The translations under genes were made by a program, and so were the position numbers. Shown in pieces: positions 46,197 to 56,963 of a DNA stretch of 64,000 nt. The stretch's first letter is position 1. The number at the start of each line of letters is the position of its first letter. The notes under the pieces are model-generated. The model made no database searches. It saw nothing but the letters and a program-made list of their open reading frames with translations, and had not been told where the DNA came from. The stretch comes from Thelonectria olida (lineage: Eukaryota > Ascomycota > Sordariomycetes > Hypocreales > Nectriaceae): positions 62,001 to 126,000 of the forward strand of contig JAGPYM010000030.1 in assembly GCA_020736575.1 (NCBI GenBank), given 5' to 3'.

Positions 46197-46523
46197 TTAG
46201 ATGAGCACAAAGCTCTCGTGCGAGTTGACACCGTAGCCACTTCCACGGCAAGGAAAAGCATATGTGAGCATATCCCTGTCCTTTAGTTTCCTCACCACTC
46301 CCATTGCGATGATAGCTGGACCTAGAAAGCTGAAGCGTCCTGCTTCTATATCCGGCCGCAAGATGAAAGGCATCTCGGCGCCGCCCTCAGTGTACATGTC
46401 GCTCTCGCAATGCTGTTTGAAGAAGACGTATGCTCTCCTCGCGCTCAAGGCTCTTTCCCGAGGGTCGCGATGGGGTCTGAACGTATCCCGAATCTCATCC
46501 ATGTCTGGAAGCAGGCGATCCAT
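46197..46523 (-). CDS. Hypothetical ORF
   Basis: 108 residues from ATG 46523 (MDRLLPDMDEIRDTFRPHRD... ending ESFVLI). It has no transmembrane segment or recognised domain. The composition looks protein-like (balanced charge), but it overlaps antisense sequence of the hAT relic's upstream flank and could be chance. Confidence 0.25.
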   Translation of the reverse strand: MDRLLPDMDEIRDTFRPHRDPRERALSARRAYVFFKQHCESDMYTEGGAEMPFILRPDIEAGRFSFLGPAIIAMGVVRKLKDRDMLTYAFPCRGSGYGVNSHESFVLI

Positions 46524-46559
46524 GACAAACTGAAAGTCTTCGAAAGAACATTCCTGGCT

Positions 46560-47850
46560 TCCACAGATCACTCCAAGAAAAGCAAGCGATACAGATGCCG
46601 TTACTGCCAGAAGGATTTTGCAGCGACCTCTATTGGGAGGCCGAAAGAGCATCTTGCTGCGTGCGAGAAATGGCAAGCCAAGCAGCGATAAGAGCGTTAA
46701 GCTTAAGATAACGCTAGCTATCTTCCCTCATATTCTGAAGTTATATAAAAGAAGATAACCGAGGTCGGAATTTAGCATATCTTGCAGGACGAGAGTCACA
46801 GTTTCGCCTATGATGCCGCTGCTGCTATAATCGCTAGCGGCTGGCCCTTCAGCCTCTTCAAGAGCCGCCGTTAGCGTTATTTCTTCACTTGTATTAAGCC
46901 TAGCTGGAAGCCTCCTAGCTGCGCCGTTATTATAAGAATTCTTCCCGACTTCTATTAGGAACTCTATAACGAGGTTTTTAAATGTATTACCAGCTTAGAA
47001 TGGTTTAATATCATATTTAACGCTTCCAATAATGTCTCGGGTTATAGAATTGTTAATATCTTAATATAACTACCAGACGGTCCAGCCTTCTACTGGAAAA
47101 TGTTTGACACGGGAGACGAATAGTATATAGTGGAGAATTGGGTAAAGTTAATATAGGGAGAAATATAGCAATTGTGCGGTGGTAATCTCTCTAGAATTAA
47201 TTCTATCTATATAAATACCGAAAACATAATGCGCTTTATATACAACTTGCTTAGGAGATTCCTAGAGCTCTTATATATTAACTTCTCTTTATATAATTCT
47301 TATAACTTTTAGCTTCTAATTAAAGATATCCTTTTTCTTCCATTTTTTAAAGATCTTTTTAATAATATTAGCACCCTTCTTAAGTTCTTCTTATAGTCTA
47401 AATTATAATTATAAAAATTAAGAATATGCTAGCGCATAAGGTAGAATAGAGTAACTTACATACTAATTAGAAGGTACTAGTAAATTATTAGTTATAATTA
47501 AGAAATTAATATACTAACTTGCTCGTTCCAAATAGTATAATTATATACTAGGGTTTTTAATATAATTTTTTCTTCTCCCTCCTCCGTTTTTAAGACCCTA
47601 CTAGAGACTAGTCTATTTAAAAAGATATATAAGATGAGCTGCAATCTTAAGATTGCCCTATTCTCCTGCCTGAAGCGGTTTAAATTATTAAAAATAATAG
47701 CTTCTAGCTAAAACTTAAGGCTGCAATTATTATACTAAAGCTTATAAATAAATTTTAATATACTTTTAAGGCTAATAGGGCGGGAATCGCGCATATTATA
47801 AATTGCTAGCTATAAATTAAAAGTAAATGGGCTAAGATGGGAGAAGCTAA
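46560..47850 (+). mobile_element. hAT-type DNA transposase relic, RIP-mutated
   Basis: One reading frame can be followed for over 1 kb. It starts with a BED-like zinc finger (YRCRYCQKDFAATSIGRPK then EHLAAC) at about 46587. Then come AIIASGWPFSLFKSRR, YFFTCIKPSWKPPSCAVII, LPDGPAFYWKMFDTGDE, and FQLLIKDILFLPFF-like sequence (Q now TAG), typical of fungal hAT transposases. Stops fall where glutamine is expected (for example GDE-TAG-Y, and TAA before LPDG). This is the C-to-T in CpA context signature of RIP. The sequence becomes more AT-rich downstream. No terminal inverted repeats were identified. Confidence 0.75.
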
Positions 47851-50420
47851 TTAGTTTTCTAATATTCTATGGAATAATATTAATATTATATTTAAAGCCC
47901 GGCTTAATAAGCAAACGTACAATATATATTAGATTGCTAATGCCCTCCAGCTTAATATAATAGGTCCAAATTTAAAACTGCTGCCTAGTATCTTTGCGCG
48001 CATATAAGAGTATTTATAAAAATAGTAAAAAAATAATAATAAATATTATTATACCTTTTCCAAATTTATATACTTCTAAATGCGTATAGGCGGCCCAGAT
48101 AGCTTATTTAATAAGTATAGCACTATATATAATAATAGCTTCAAGCTAGTAATAGTATAATAGTGCCTCCTTAACTAGGGCTCGATTCTAGCTAAAGTAG
48201 CTATAAAGGTAATAAACACACTTGCAAACTTCATACCCTTAGGATAAGGTTTCTTTACTATTAGTTTTATATATATAAAAGCTTGGAATTGCCTTATGCT
48301 TATACATGCTAATATGCAGGCCTTTATTTTTATAAACGACTATATATTAGATTGCCTTAAGAATTAAAAGTATATATATAAAAAGCGCTAAGTGGATCTT
48401 AAGGAGAAGGACTAGCTAGAACTTAAAGATTTATATCTAGAGTTATTTATAAATGCATAAGGTAAGAAGGTTTAAATGGATAGTATAATAGCCCCCACTA
48501 GTGGAGATTTTAAGTGGGAGGGTGTATTATAGTTAATAAGTAATATATTAGGGGTTAGTACTAAGGTGAAATTAGAAGTTAGAGGCTAAAATAGTAAAAG
48601 ACCTAGACCTTAAAAACCCTCCTACTAGTATTACCTAAAAAGGAAGTGGGAAATTTATATAGTATATACTTATATATATAACTCTATTATACGTACGTAT
48701 AATAGCTAAAATACTATACATACATACATATATATAAAAGAAATTATATTACTACTCTTCTTACTATTTTCCTTAGCTATAAGGCCGAAAGGTCTATTAT
48801 AAAAGTGTTAAAGTCTAGCGCTAAGAAGCTAATACAAGTGACACGGTTCGGGCCCCTATGGGGCTCAAGCTGCAGCTTAGCTTCTGACCGCCCCGCATTG
48901 CGCGGGCCCTGTGCTATTGCGGCAAAAGGGTAAGTCGAGAATAACAGACCGAAGGTCTGATCTCTAAGCTGCACCTATAGGGGTCAGGTCCCGGTGCCCA
49001 CCGGGACCACACATCGGGCCCAGCCCGTGACAACAAGATAGTATAACTAGTATAATAAACTATGTTTTCGCACTAATTGATAATTAAGTCTAATGCCCTT
49101 ATAATATATAATATCTTCTGCTTATCTTTCCTTGTGCTTATAATATCTAAGTTGCTATTATAAGGGCCCTGGCTTAATATAAAGTCCCTTATAAGAGAGC
49201 GGCAATCTAGTAATCTTATTAATACCCGCAAGACATCTTGTTAAACATTCCTATAAGTGGACTGCTACTATATTCTATCTAACTATAGACTTATTAATAT
49301 AAAAGAGTCTAGATCCAGTGTCTTGCTGCTTATACGCGGCTAGTTTCCCTCCTCTTAATAGTTCTACTCTCGCTTTAACACTTCGCCTAAATGGAAATAG
49401 GCTTAAGGACTAAGACTTTCTAATTAGGCAAATGGATTAAATAAAGAAGATTGCAGCTATAAATAAGACTTTATTTATCTTAAAGTATTTCTACCCACTT
49501 TAAACTATTTACTACTTACTTTAAAAGGGAAGAACTTTTAATAAGTAACGCCCTCAATTTATAGCAACTTAGTAGAAGATAGTATGCAGCCTATTATTAG
49601 CCTTCCCCTACTTTTTAAGTTTTCCTATTAATATTCTTTAAAATAATATTTTTATATTTATTAAATATATTAGTAAATATAGTTATATATATAGTATCTT
49701 AGCCCATCTGGTTTTAATAGTATAAGATAAGGAATAGGCTTAGTAATAGGGGGTGGGTATTATAGCTATTCTAATTTGGATTAGTTTTATAAAAGGTTAG
49801 AAATTTCTTATATAGTTTTTACTAGTTATTTTTAATACTCTAGCTTAATATTATAATACTAGGTTTTTAAGTGAGTTTTAGCTTTATTAGCAATAGATAT
49901 AAAGCTATAGATTTTATATATTAGGATTTAATATATAGAAAAAAGAATAAAAGGATATATCGAACTGCGCGATTTAGGCTATCTAGCGGATTTCGCTATT
50001 ATAATATATTAAAATTTGTTTCTTAGGACCTCTAAAGGCCCTTAATAAAAATGCTTCCATTTATAACTACTGCTTTATATAATAAGAGTTCGCATTTTAC
50101 ATTTATATTAAGTTTAAGTTTAATAAACTAATTATACATCCTCTAACCCTAGCTTTAACCTTATTAATAAAATATATTCCAATTTTAAAACTACCTCCTA
50201 GTCTTAATCAAATCTATATAGTTTAGAGTGGGTTGGGAAAATCAAATCTAGTAGTTTTAAATTTGTAATTGTCTACTAGGGGTAGCTGCTCTTTTACTTG
50301 CTACTAATGCGTCACTTCATGCTCTACGTCCTCTCGGTTGCGGAGCTGCCTCTCCGCCTCTCTATCGCTAACAACGTCCCTCTAGAGTCTCCAATTCAAG
50401 CTTATCAGAGAGTTTTCAGA
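47850..50420. other. AT-rich desert (RIP-mutated repeats)
   Basis: Very rich in TA dinucleotides and stop codons in all frames, with no intact gene, consistent with RIP of transposable elements. It encloses the probable LTR at 48523-49035, whose right part is a GC-rich island of about 195 bases. Confidence 0.7.
48512..49035 (+). mobile_element. Probable 3' LTR of a retrotransposon with polypurine tract
   Basis: A polypurine tract (aagtgggaggg, 48512-48522) directly precedes TGTATTATAG at 48523. A sequence of about 510 bases then ends GTGACAACA at 49035, so the unit begins TGT and ends ACA like an LTR. The left two thirds are AT-rich, while 48840-49030 is GC-rich with imperfect inverted ends (cacggttcgggccc versus cacgggctgggccc). 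The internal region upstream is too mutated to recognise pol, and a 5' LTR was not found. Boundaries are tentative. Confidence 0.45.
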
Positions 50421-50533
50421 CCGCAGCATCTCACCAGCCCAGGTTGATAACATTGCCTGCTCCAGTTCCTAGACATCACACCCTCTCCATGTTGAAAAGA
50501 CCCATGTCGGCTCTAGGAGTTGTTGACTTAGTT
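50421..50533. other. Junction of AT-rich desert and membrane-protein gene
   Basis: GC content returns to normal at about 50310-50420. This is the 3' flank of the membrane-protein gene. Confidence 0.4.
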
Positions 50534-51977
50534 TCAACAATCCTCCCCTCTACGCTGACCCTGATTGATTGCCGCGGGAGTTTTCATAACGACAGAAATC
50601 TCTATAGTCTTGGCAAACAAAGCTCTTAGCCTTAGCGATCTTAATGGAAACAATATTTTCAAGACTTACCTAGTACGCCTGTAGCACACTCGATAATCAC
50701 GGCTAGAGTGAGGGTTAGGGCGACGATCTGTCCAAAGCCAAAGATATTCTCCGAGTCTCCGCTCAACAACCCTTCATTAGAACGTCGAAGACCAATCGCC
50801 GACCATAAGTGCACAGGGTATTGCATAAGCGCACAGCCGAGAATGGACCATTGCCAAAATAATTGATCCTCCCCATCGTCTTCCTCGGCCTCCCGGGGGG
50901 TAGCTAAAGCCAGCCCATTCAGGGACGCAAACATATAGAAGCAAGTCACTCCTAGATATATCTTGTCCACATAGGGGTGGGATGCATCGCTGGTGGCTAT
51001 GTACCGAGTATCATAGCAATGACGCGGAGTGTCGGGGTTCCATTTCTCAAGATCCTTGCCAAAGAGAATAGAAAACGCCAGATATAAAATAGAGAAGACA
51101 ACGATGGCTGCGTATCGAATACGGCTTCTCCTTTTTTGGCCATCTTGTGTAAAATTGCCTAGGGCCGCGCAGAATGACACACTGAGAAGGAACCAAGTTA
51201 GTATAAGAAGTTCTAATATAGGCAACCTATTTCTAGATATCTAGAATAGAGTAAGTAATACATTATTAGACGTAAACGTACCCAGTAAAGTTTAAAATAT
51301 CATAAATGATATGAAAGTGATAGAGGCTTATCGACCTCTGTGTAGCCAGGGCTGCTATAAGAAGGGATAGTCCTAATTGTAGGTACATGCCATTAGCTAG
51401 GAGCTATTTAGGGGCTTAGTGTACTGTAATAGCATATACCGTTCAGTAGCTGAATATCACTTATCATTATGAGGACTTTCCCAATTAAGGCTTGCTTCTT
51501 TGCTAGAATAGCAGAGCCTCTCCCGGTCAAGATTCTCCTGTTCCTGATAACGTCCAGCCAAAAGGCCCACGCCGACAGCAAGACCGCAATACCGGCCTGA
51601 ATAGCGAAGGAAATAATAATCTGAGATTCTATGAGCCGCTGTACTCCATGCGCGAGTGCCAGTACTATGTTGCCTGGAATACCTACTCCAAGTCCAGCAA
51701 TGTCTGGATTGGCAGAGCCAATATCGGCACAGCGCGTTGTTTCCCCTGGATTGCGCAAGGAGACAAATGTTAATCTGTGAATGATAATGCATGCCAAGAA
51801 GAGGTCCCTTACCCATAGAAAGAGGTCTAATAGCAGAATCGCGTTATTCAGGAAGTCGGGGCAGTGAGCAGGTGACGGTGGTTGATGGGAGCAGGCCAGG
51901 AAAATTATATAAACTGGATCAGGCTGTGGGATTCTCTCCCTTGACGTTAGGCTCCTCAGCCATCGCGCCACCTGCAC
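50534..51977 (-). CDS. Multi-exon fungal membrane protein, 5' end unresolved
   Basis: Exons that can be joined with consistent phases: up to 51683, then 51628-51440, 51396-51282, 51226-50670 and 50601-50534. A further intron with donor GTAAGG after DLFLW and acceptor before GETTRC is likely. Recognisable pieces: CADIGSANPDIAGLGV (the conserved D-I/G-x-G-V start of the family's first helix), SFAIQAGIAVLLSAWAFWLD, IGKVLIMISDIQLLN, LSLLIAALATQRSISLYHF, LPILELLILTWFLL and NIFGFGQIVALTLTLAV. This order is that of a widespread fungal polytopic membrane protein of unknown function. No in-frame ATG was found in the first exon; the 50-base direct repeat begins here, so the 5' end may have been rearranged and the gene may be non-functional. 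Confidence 0.6.
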
Positions 51978-51990
51978 ACACTATTGAGCG
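51941..51990. repeat. 50-bp direct repeat, copy 1
   Basis: Identical to 52247-52296, 306 bases away start to start. It overlaps the 5' part of the membrane-protein gene. No obvious homology beyond the repeat. Confidence 0.9.
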
Positions 51991-52246
51991 AGCACGGAGT
52001 ACGAGCCCTATTGTCGGCGACATACCAGCGCATCACTTACGCATGGAGCCTGGTTAGTCACTTTTGCCCATGTCTAGCTGATAGGACTAGGGCTAAACAG
52101 AGTGTCTTTCACATAAGATTTAGCTATCCATCTGAAAAGCTGTGTAGTATGGTGGCTGCTTTTGCGGGTCCAAATCTCATGATGAGCGCGTGTTTCATCG
52201 ACACGTGGCCAGGTATTCCCCCCTTTTGGATGACTATTAACGCGCC

Positions 52247-52296
52247 TTGACGTTAGGCTCCTCAGCCATCGCGCCACCTGCACACACTATTGAGCG
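52247..52296. repeat. 50-bp direct repeat, copy 2
   Basis: Exact copy of 51941-51990. The two flank 256 bases of non-coding sequence. Confidence 0.9.
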
Positions 52297-53436
52297 GCCA
52301 TTAGGGAAAGCCCGACTACAACTAAGCGTGAATCTTGAATAAAAGTACATTCATCTATATAAAATATAATCTTTAATACTTAATAGCACTAGTAGTGCTT
52401 TCCAGATGGTTATATCTGTTGCTGTTGTCGTGCTAATGCTCTTGAAAGTTGAAGACCTCGTCATCAATATCTCCTTCGCCAGCCAATCAGAATTTCGCAG
52501 TCAAGTTGCGGCCGTTTTGGGAAGGGTGGGGCTCACATTCAGCCAATCACGAATTTCGCGGTCAAATCCCGTCCAAATGCGGAAGCTGAAAGCCGTTAAC
52601 CCACCTCGGGCCTAGCGCGTCGTTGCAAGCCCAGGACATATCGATAGCAGATACTCAACGTAAAAGGGAAAAGTGACAGAAGGTAGCAGCTGAAGAGAGG
52701 GGCGTGCCATATAGCAATTTCCACAATCTGCACCTTCGTTCCTTCATACCTTCTCAAGTTGATCGCAGCCATGATCCTACCCAGGAGAACATAGTAGTCA
52801 ATGACAATATCAATTGTAGTAGAGTTGATTTTTTCTGCCCCACTTTACAGGGGGTAGAGTTGATTTCTCATGCACCGACTACAGCTCGTTAAGCAGCTGA
52901 CGTAAGCAGCAACGCGATCAACGCGTTAAGCACACACGAGGCACTCTTTACATTTACTCATGTATCTTCAAGACTGTACCGCCCAAATCTTCTTGTTCGC
53001 CAAAGTGGAACTGGAGCCTTTTGTACAGTATACCTTAAGACATATAGAGTCTTAGTCTGTCAGAAATGTCGCTTCGCTTGCATATCGGATGAAGTACCTA
53101 CCCATTTGCGCAGCAAACATAGGACCAAAAAATACAGCAACACTACAGCAGTTGCCAAAATTGGACCAACCCTCAAGGCCGTGGAAGGCCAAAAGCGAAA
53201 GACACTCAGTTACGACCTCAGAGACCTTGGAGAGAAGGCGTTTTGTGCCAGCGGTTCTTCCTGTCTAGGGAGGCCAGTGGGTGGTTCGAGGTTGGCCGGC
53301 AGCTGGCAGGATATGCATCTGCACGACAGTCGACCGATTTGCCAGTCACCGATCAGCCACTGCGCAATATTATCAAATTACACGCAACCCTCGTTACAAG
53401 TAGAATACGCAAAAGTCCAGTTTATCCCAAATGCAG
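52297..53436. other. Intergenic
   Basis: No supported gene. It contains an imperfect 40-base duplication around CCAAT boxes at 52481-52520 and 52541-52580, exactly 60 bases apart. Confidence 0.45.
52481..52580. repeat. Imperfect duplicated CCAAT-containing segment
   Basis: Two related segments begin agccaatca at 52481 and 52541 and continue (c)gaatttcgcRgtcaa. The shared CCAAT box could bind the fungal HAP/CBC complex, but no gene is identified directly downstream. Confidence 0.5.
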
Positions 53437-55055
53437 TTACTCTTCCCTTCTCACCAACAACGTCCTCTTCAGCCCCCAATTCACATCCGCCAAGAACTCG
53501 ACACTATTCTCTTTCGTAATAAACCCATCAAACATCGCCCCATGATCCCATCCGCACTTATTCCAAGCCACACCGCAAGATACCCTCCTCCGCTTGGTCG
53601 GGTGCGGTGATAGATCCGGCGACACGTCTTCGGTCAAGGATGGTGTTTTTGCTTCGCCTGAACTTGGATATTCAACGTCGTCCTGCGCTGACCTCGATCT
53701 CTTCGATGGGTTGCCAGGCGCTGCTTGAGATCCAGATGGTTCGGTCGAGTTGCCAGCTGTGTTGTGCAGCCCCAAACTCAGGAGTGAAAAGACGTCTGCT
53801 CGTGTACCAAATGGCGATGCTGTCCCAGAGGTTGCAGATGACGGTTGTTCCATCAGAGGTGTCTTTGCTCCCATATTCTCAATACAGCACATTTCGTAGT
53901 GATGTCGCAATGCTTCACGGTCCACATTGACTGGCACTTGAGCCGTTCTCCCATGGTAGTCAAGCAGTATGTCATATGGCACGAAAGACCGTATACGCAG
54001 TGTATCGGGACAAACAACTCATGCAGGTGACTGAACAGCAAGATCCCATTGTCAGCATTCCACGTCCGCTGCCATGCCGCCTGAAGACGAGCCGGGCTGT
54101 AAAGAACGCTGGGATCGTCGAGCGGATCGCCGAGGCCTTCGGGGTCAGGGTAGAGATGATAATGTTGCTGTGGAATGATATGGCATGCTTGTAGAGAAGG
54201 CCCGACAGGAGTGTTACACCAGGATCTGCCTCGAGATGTTACTGCACACCGCTCACCTTCAATGAGACAGTTGTGGCGGAACGAGGTGATGATTTCGCGA
54301 GCTGCTTCGATTGGAATGGCCACCTCCGGAGGCGCAACCATTGCATCGAGGCCTTCCTCATCGTAGGGGTCTTGCCGAATTGGGCTCGAATCTTTTATAG
54401 GGGAGACGGTACCTGACGCAGAGAGTTTGGGTGGAGATTGGGATCCTTTGCGGGGTTGTACTGTTCGCCGGAGGGGGAATCGAGTGATGCGCGGGTCGGC
54501 TGAGGGCTTCTTGGGAGCGAGGTAGCGTGGATCTCTTCGGCGCTTAGGTCGGGCAAGATGTTTTGCGCAGCCAGCTGCAACTGGTCAGCAGATTTAGAGT
54601 TGAGGGAATCGCCAAAACAGACCTTGGAGATGGGCTTTTAAAGACGAGGAGTCGGAGACGCTGCAAGATTGGTGATGGACCAGATGGTACCGCGCAGTGG
54701 TCCGCTTACCCCCACCCGAAGCCGATGTTTGGGGTGGTGACGGCACAACTGGGTCAAGGTTCGCATCGCTGATGAAAGATAATGTTGGAGGATCAGCACC
54801 GGTCTCAGCTGGGTTGACCAAGTTTGAGAAGGCTAGGGCGAGTTGTCCAGTGCTCGAGCCGTCGTTGTCGAGAACGGCGTTGTTGATGGGTAGGTCGAAG
54901 CAGAGAAGTATTTCTTCGAGAATATCGCGGTACGTGAGGGAGTCATTTCCGTCGTGTAGATACAACCCGGCAAAGTTGAGGCCTGTAGGACCAGCGAAGA
55001 GCTGCATATTCCACCCGTGGACGCGCATTTGCGGGGTTACTGCAGCGTTGGACAT
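53437..55055 (-). pseudogene. HNH-endonuclease-domain protein with frameshift
   Basis: Exon 1 is 55055-54623 and exon 2 begins at 54574 after a 48-base intron; both belong to a fungal HNH_2 family. Landmarks: N-terminal RVHGWNMQLFAGPTGLNFAG, then ARPKRRRDPRYLAPKKPS. The HNH core is CAVTSRGRSWCNTPVGPSLQ, then ACHIIPQQHYHLYPD and WNADNGILLFSHLHELF. Immediately after HELF (about 54005-54015) the frame must change to continue as PDTLRIRSFVPYDILLDYHG and MCCIENM, and roughly eight residues expected in the family are missing. No intron can explain this because sequence is lost rather than added. The remainder runs open to 53437. The core HNH residues are intact. Either a deletion inactivated the C-terminal part or the assembly has an error here. 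Confidence 0.65.
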
Positions 55056-55555
55056 GGAGGCGACGAGATAAAAACACGGATTTTTACGGAGTGATCTCGA
55101 CTATCAGTCCAAAACATAGATATGATGCGCGCATTGATGTCTTGGAAAGGTGCGGGGTGGTCGCCGTCGTGGTTTGTCAATGTTGATGATGCGAGAGAGA
55201 TAACGAAGTGTTGAGGGAGACGGCCAAGAACATTGTTATCGATAAGCGCGGGGATTGCCATAGCAACCCCACACTTCACACACCACAATAGCATCGGCAA
55301 GGCAAATAGAACTGCTTGAGACCGGTCGTGGTGTTATCACGGGAGGTCTCTTAGAGCAATCCGACCTTTCCGCTCTCGAACGCGGGCATCCCGAGCTGGC
55401 GCGTTCCTTTATCGACCCGCGGGATCAACTAGACGGTCCGGCGCCGGCTTCGCAGACTTCTCTCACAGCCCAGCGCCCGACTGAGGCAACAGAGAAGGAA
55501 GGCGATCGGGGCGGGAAGGCTGAGCAACTCACTCACCTTCTCAAGTCGATTCGTT
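55056..55555. other. Intergenic
   Basis: Between the HNH gene and the HET relic. Open frames here lack protein features. Confidence 0.4.
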
Positions 55556-56478
55556 CGAAGCCTACTTTTGAGCGATTCCTCCTTTCCGCATCAGAGGCTG
55601 ATATGCTGGAGGCCGCACGGCACGGCCCGATCGTTGTCGTGAATGTGAGCTCGTATCGCTGCGATGCCTTGGTGATTGGGCAGTCCGGCATCCGATTGCT
55701 AGAGCTGCCACGCCTCTCCCGAGAGGCACTCGAAGACCATGTCCAGGAACTTGAAACTCTCAACACGCTTGGATGGCTCTGGGATGCCATCGTCTGTCCC
55801 GTTCTTAATGCTCCCATGGACTTCGTGAGCTGCATGTACCTCTTGTCGGGTCCAAGTCCGCTGGAACCATGGCTTGGTCTCGATGAGCTCGGTCGCTGCT
55901 CTGCGTGCTCTTGGGCCCTCGACCTCTCCACGAATGCCACCCATACCCTCCGTGCTGTAGGTCTTGAGCAGGCTGAAGAGATATTCGTCATCATTAGTCG
56001 CTTGACCCAGCCAGACAACGACCCTATACGCCTTGAGATAGATGCTGAACATCATCCCCACCTGGCCTGCTTTCTCAATTAGGTCGTTTGGTTGATGCAG
56101 GTAGCATCTGTCCACAACACTGGAGGTCGTTCCGGGAGCCGAAGCTGTCTCAACGCCGCGAAGAGATTTGCAGAGATCCAGAACGGTAGCCCATTTACCA
56201 AGATTCTCTTGGTTGGCTCGGGATCCCCCCAAGTGTACGACAATGTCTCATACCCGGCCTTCTTGGAGCTTCCCGCAACTGTTGCGCCTGATTTCTTCTT
56301 GAGGTCTACCGTGAACAGGTGGCATTCAATCTCGACATCGGAGTCGGTCGAAGAATGAACTCGAAACACTCTTGTCTGCCGAGGGCTCAGTGGTTGATAT
56401 ACCTGGCGCTGTGCCCCAATTTCGCCTTGACGCTGGGCTGGATCCTGTTGGGCATTGTCATATCGGGAGGGGATTGTA
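55556..56478 (-). pseudogene. HET (heterokaryon incompatibility) domain gene with one-base deletion
   Basis: HET domains mediate allorecognition cell death in filamentous fungi. The conserved blocks are all visible: QPLSPRQTRVFRVHSSTDSD (lead-in), GYETLSYTWGDPEPTKRILV, LFAALRQLRLPERPPVLWTD, ATCINQ, then in the next frame NDLIEKAGQVGMMFSIYLKA and YRVVVWLGQATNDDEYLFSL, later PWFQRTWTRQEVHAAHEVHG. Between CINQ and NDLIEKAGQ the frame shifts by one base in a run of three T (plus strand 56087-56089), where a fourth base would keep the frame. The frame after PWFQRTW ends at WQL (about 55699) without the usual C-terminal region. No in-frame ATG upstream of the first block was found, so the 5' end is uncertain. 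Confidence 0.75.
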
Positions 56479-56963
56479 GCTCATCCCAGGCTTGCGGTCA
56501 AACTTGAGCGTCTGGGAGCGATGTTAAGGGGAGAAGAGAGGAATTATGAGCTCTCAGATCACCTCTGGTTCGACATTGGCTGTTAGCCCCCAACTGGAAT
56601 CGGCACAATAGAACACCGAGCCCTGGAAGTAAGGCGCTGTGTTGGCGCCTTGATTGTTGTGGCGCATGGGCCGTGGCTAAGAGGTGGCGGCTCGATTGTG
56701 GTGAAGATAAGGTGGCGCGAGAGTTGTGGTACAGCCGCCGTGGTGAAGCTGCCGAGCACGGACCTTTAGGTGCCCCGAGTTTACCAAGGAGGACGCGGAA
56801 GAAAGAACGCGGAAGAAGGAACCTTTGGTTCCCTCAAGGCATAATTCATCACTACCATTCAGCTGACGAAGCTGCTGCATCTAACCTTTACAACTTTCGT
56901 TTGTCTTTGTTTTAACTCTGATAGAGCTAATATTCAACCAACAAAGCAAAAGAGCACCTAAAC
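56479..56963. other. Intergenic, upstream of UBP14
   Basis: Upstream and 5' leader of the UBP14 gene. No separate gene recognised. Confidence 0.45.

Noticed and set aside
54395..54580. Small open frame inside the HNH gene
   Set aside because: The spliced exon frame (AKHLARPKRRRDPRYLAPKK) fits the HNH family; this frame does not.
55603..56082. 159-residue open frame on the plus strand over the HET gene
   Set aside because: The minus strand carries unmistakable HET motifs; the plus frame has none.
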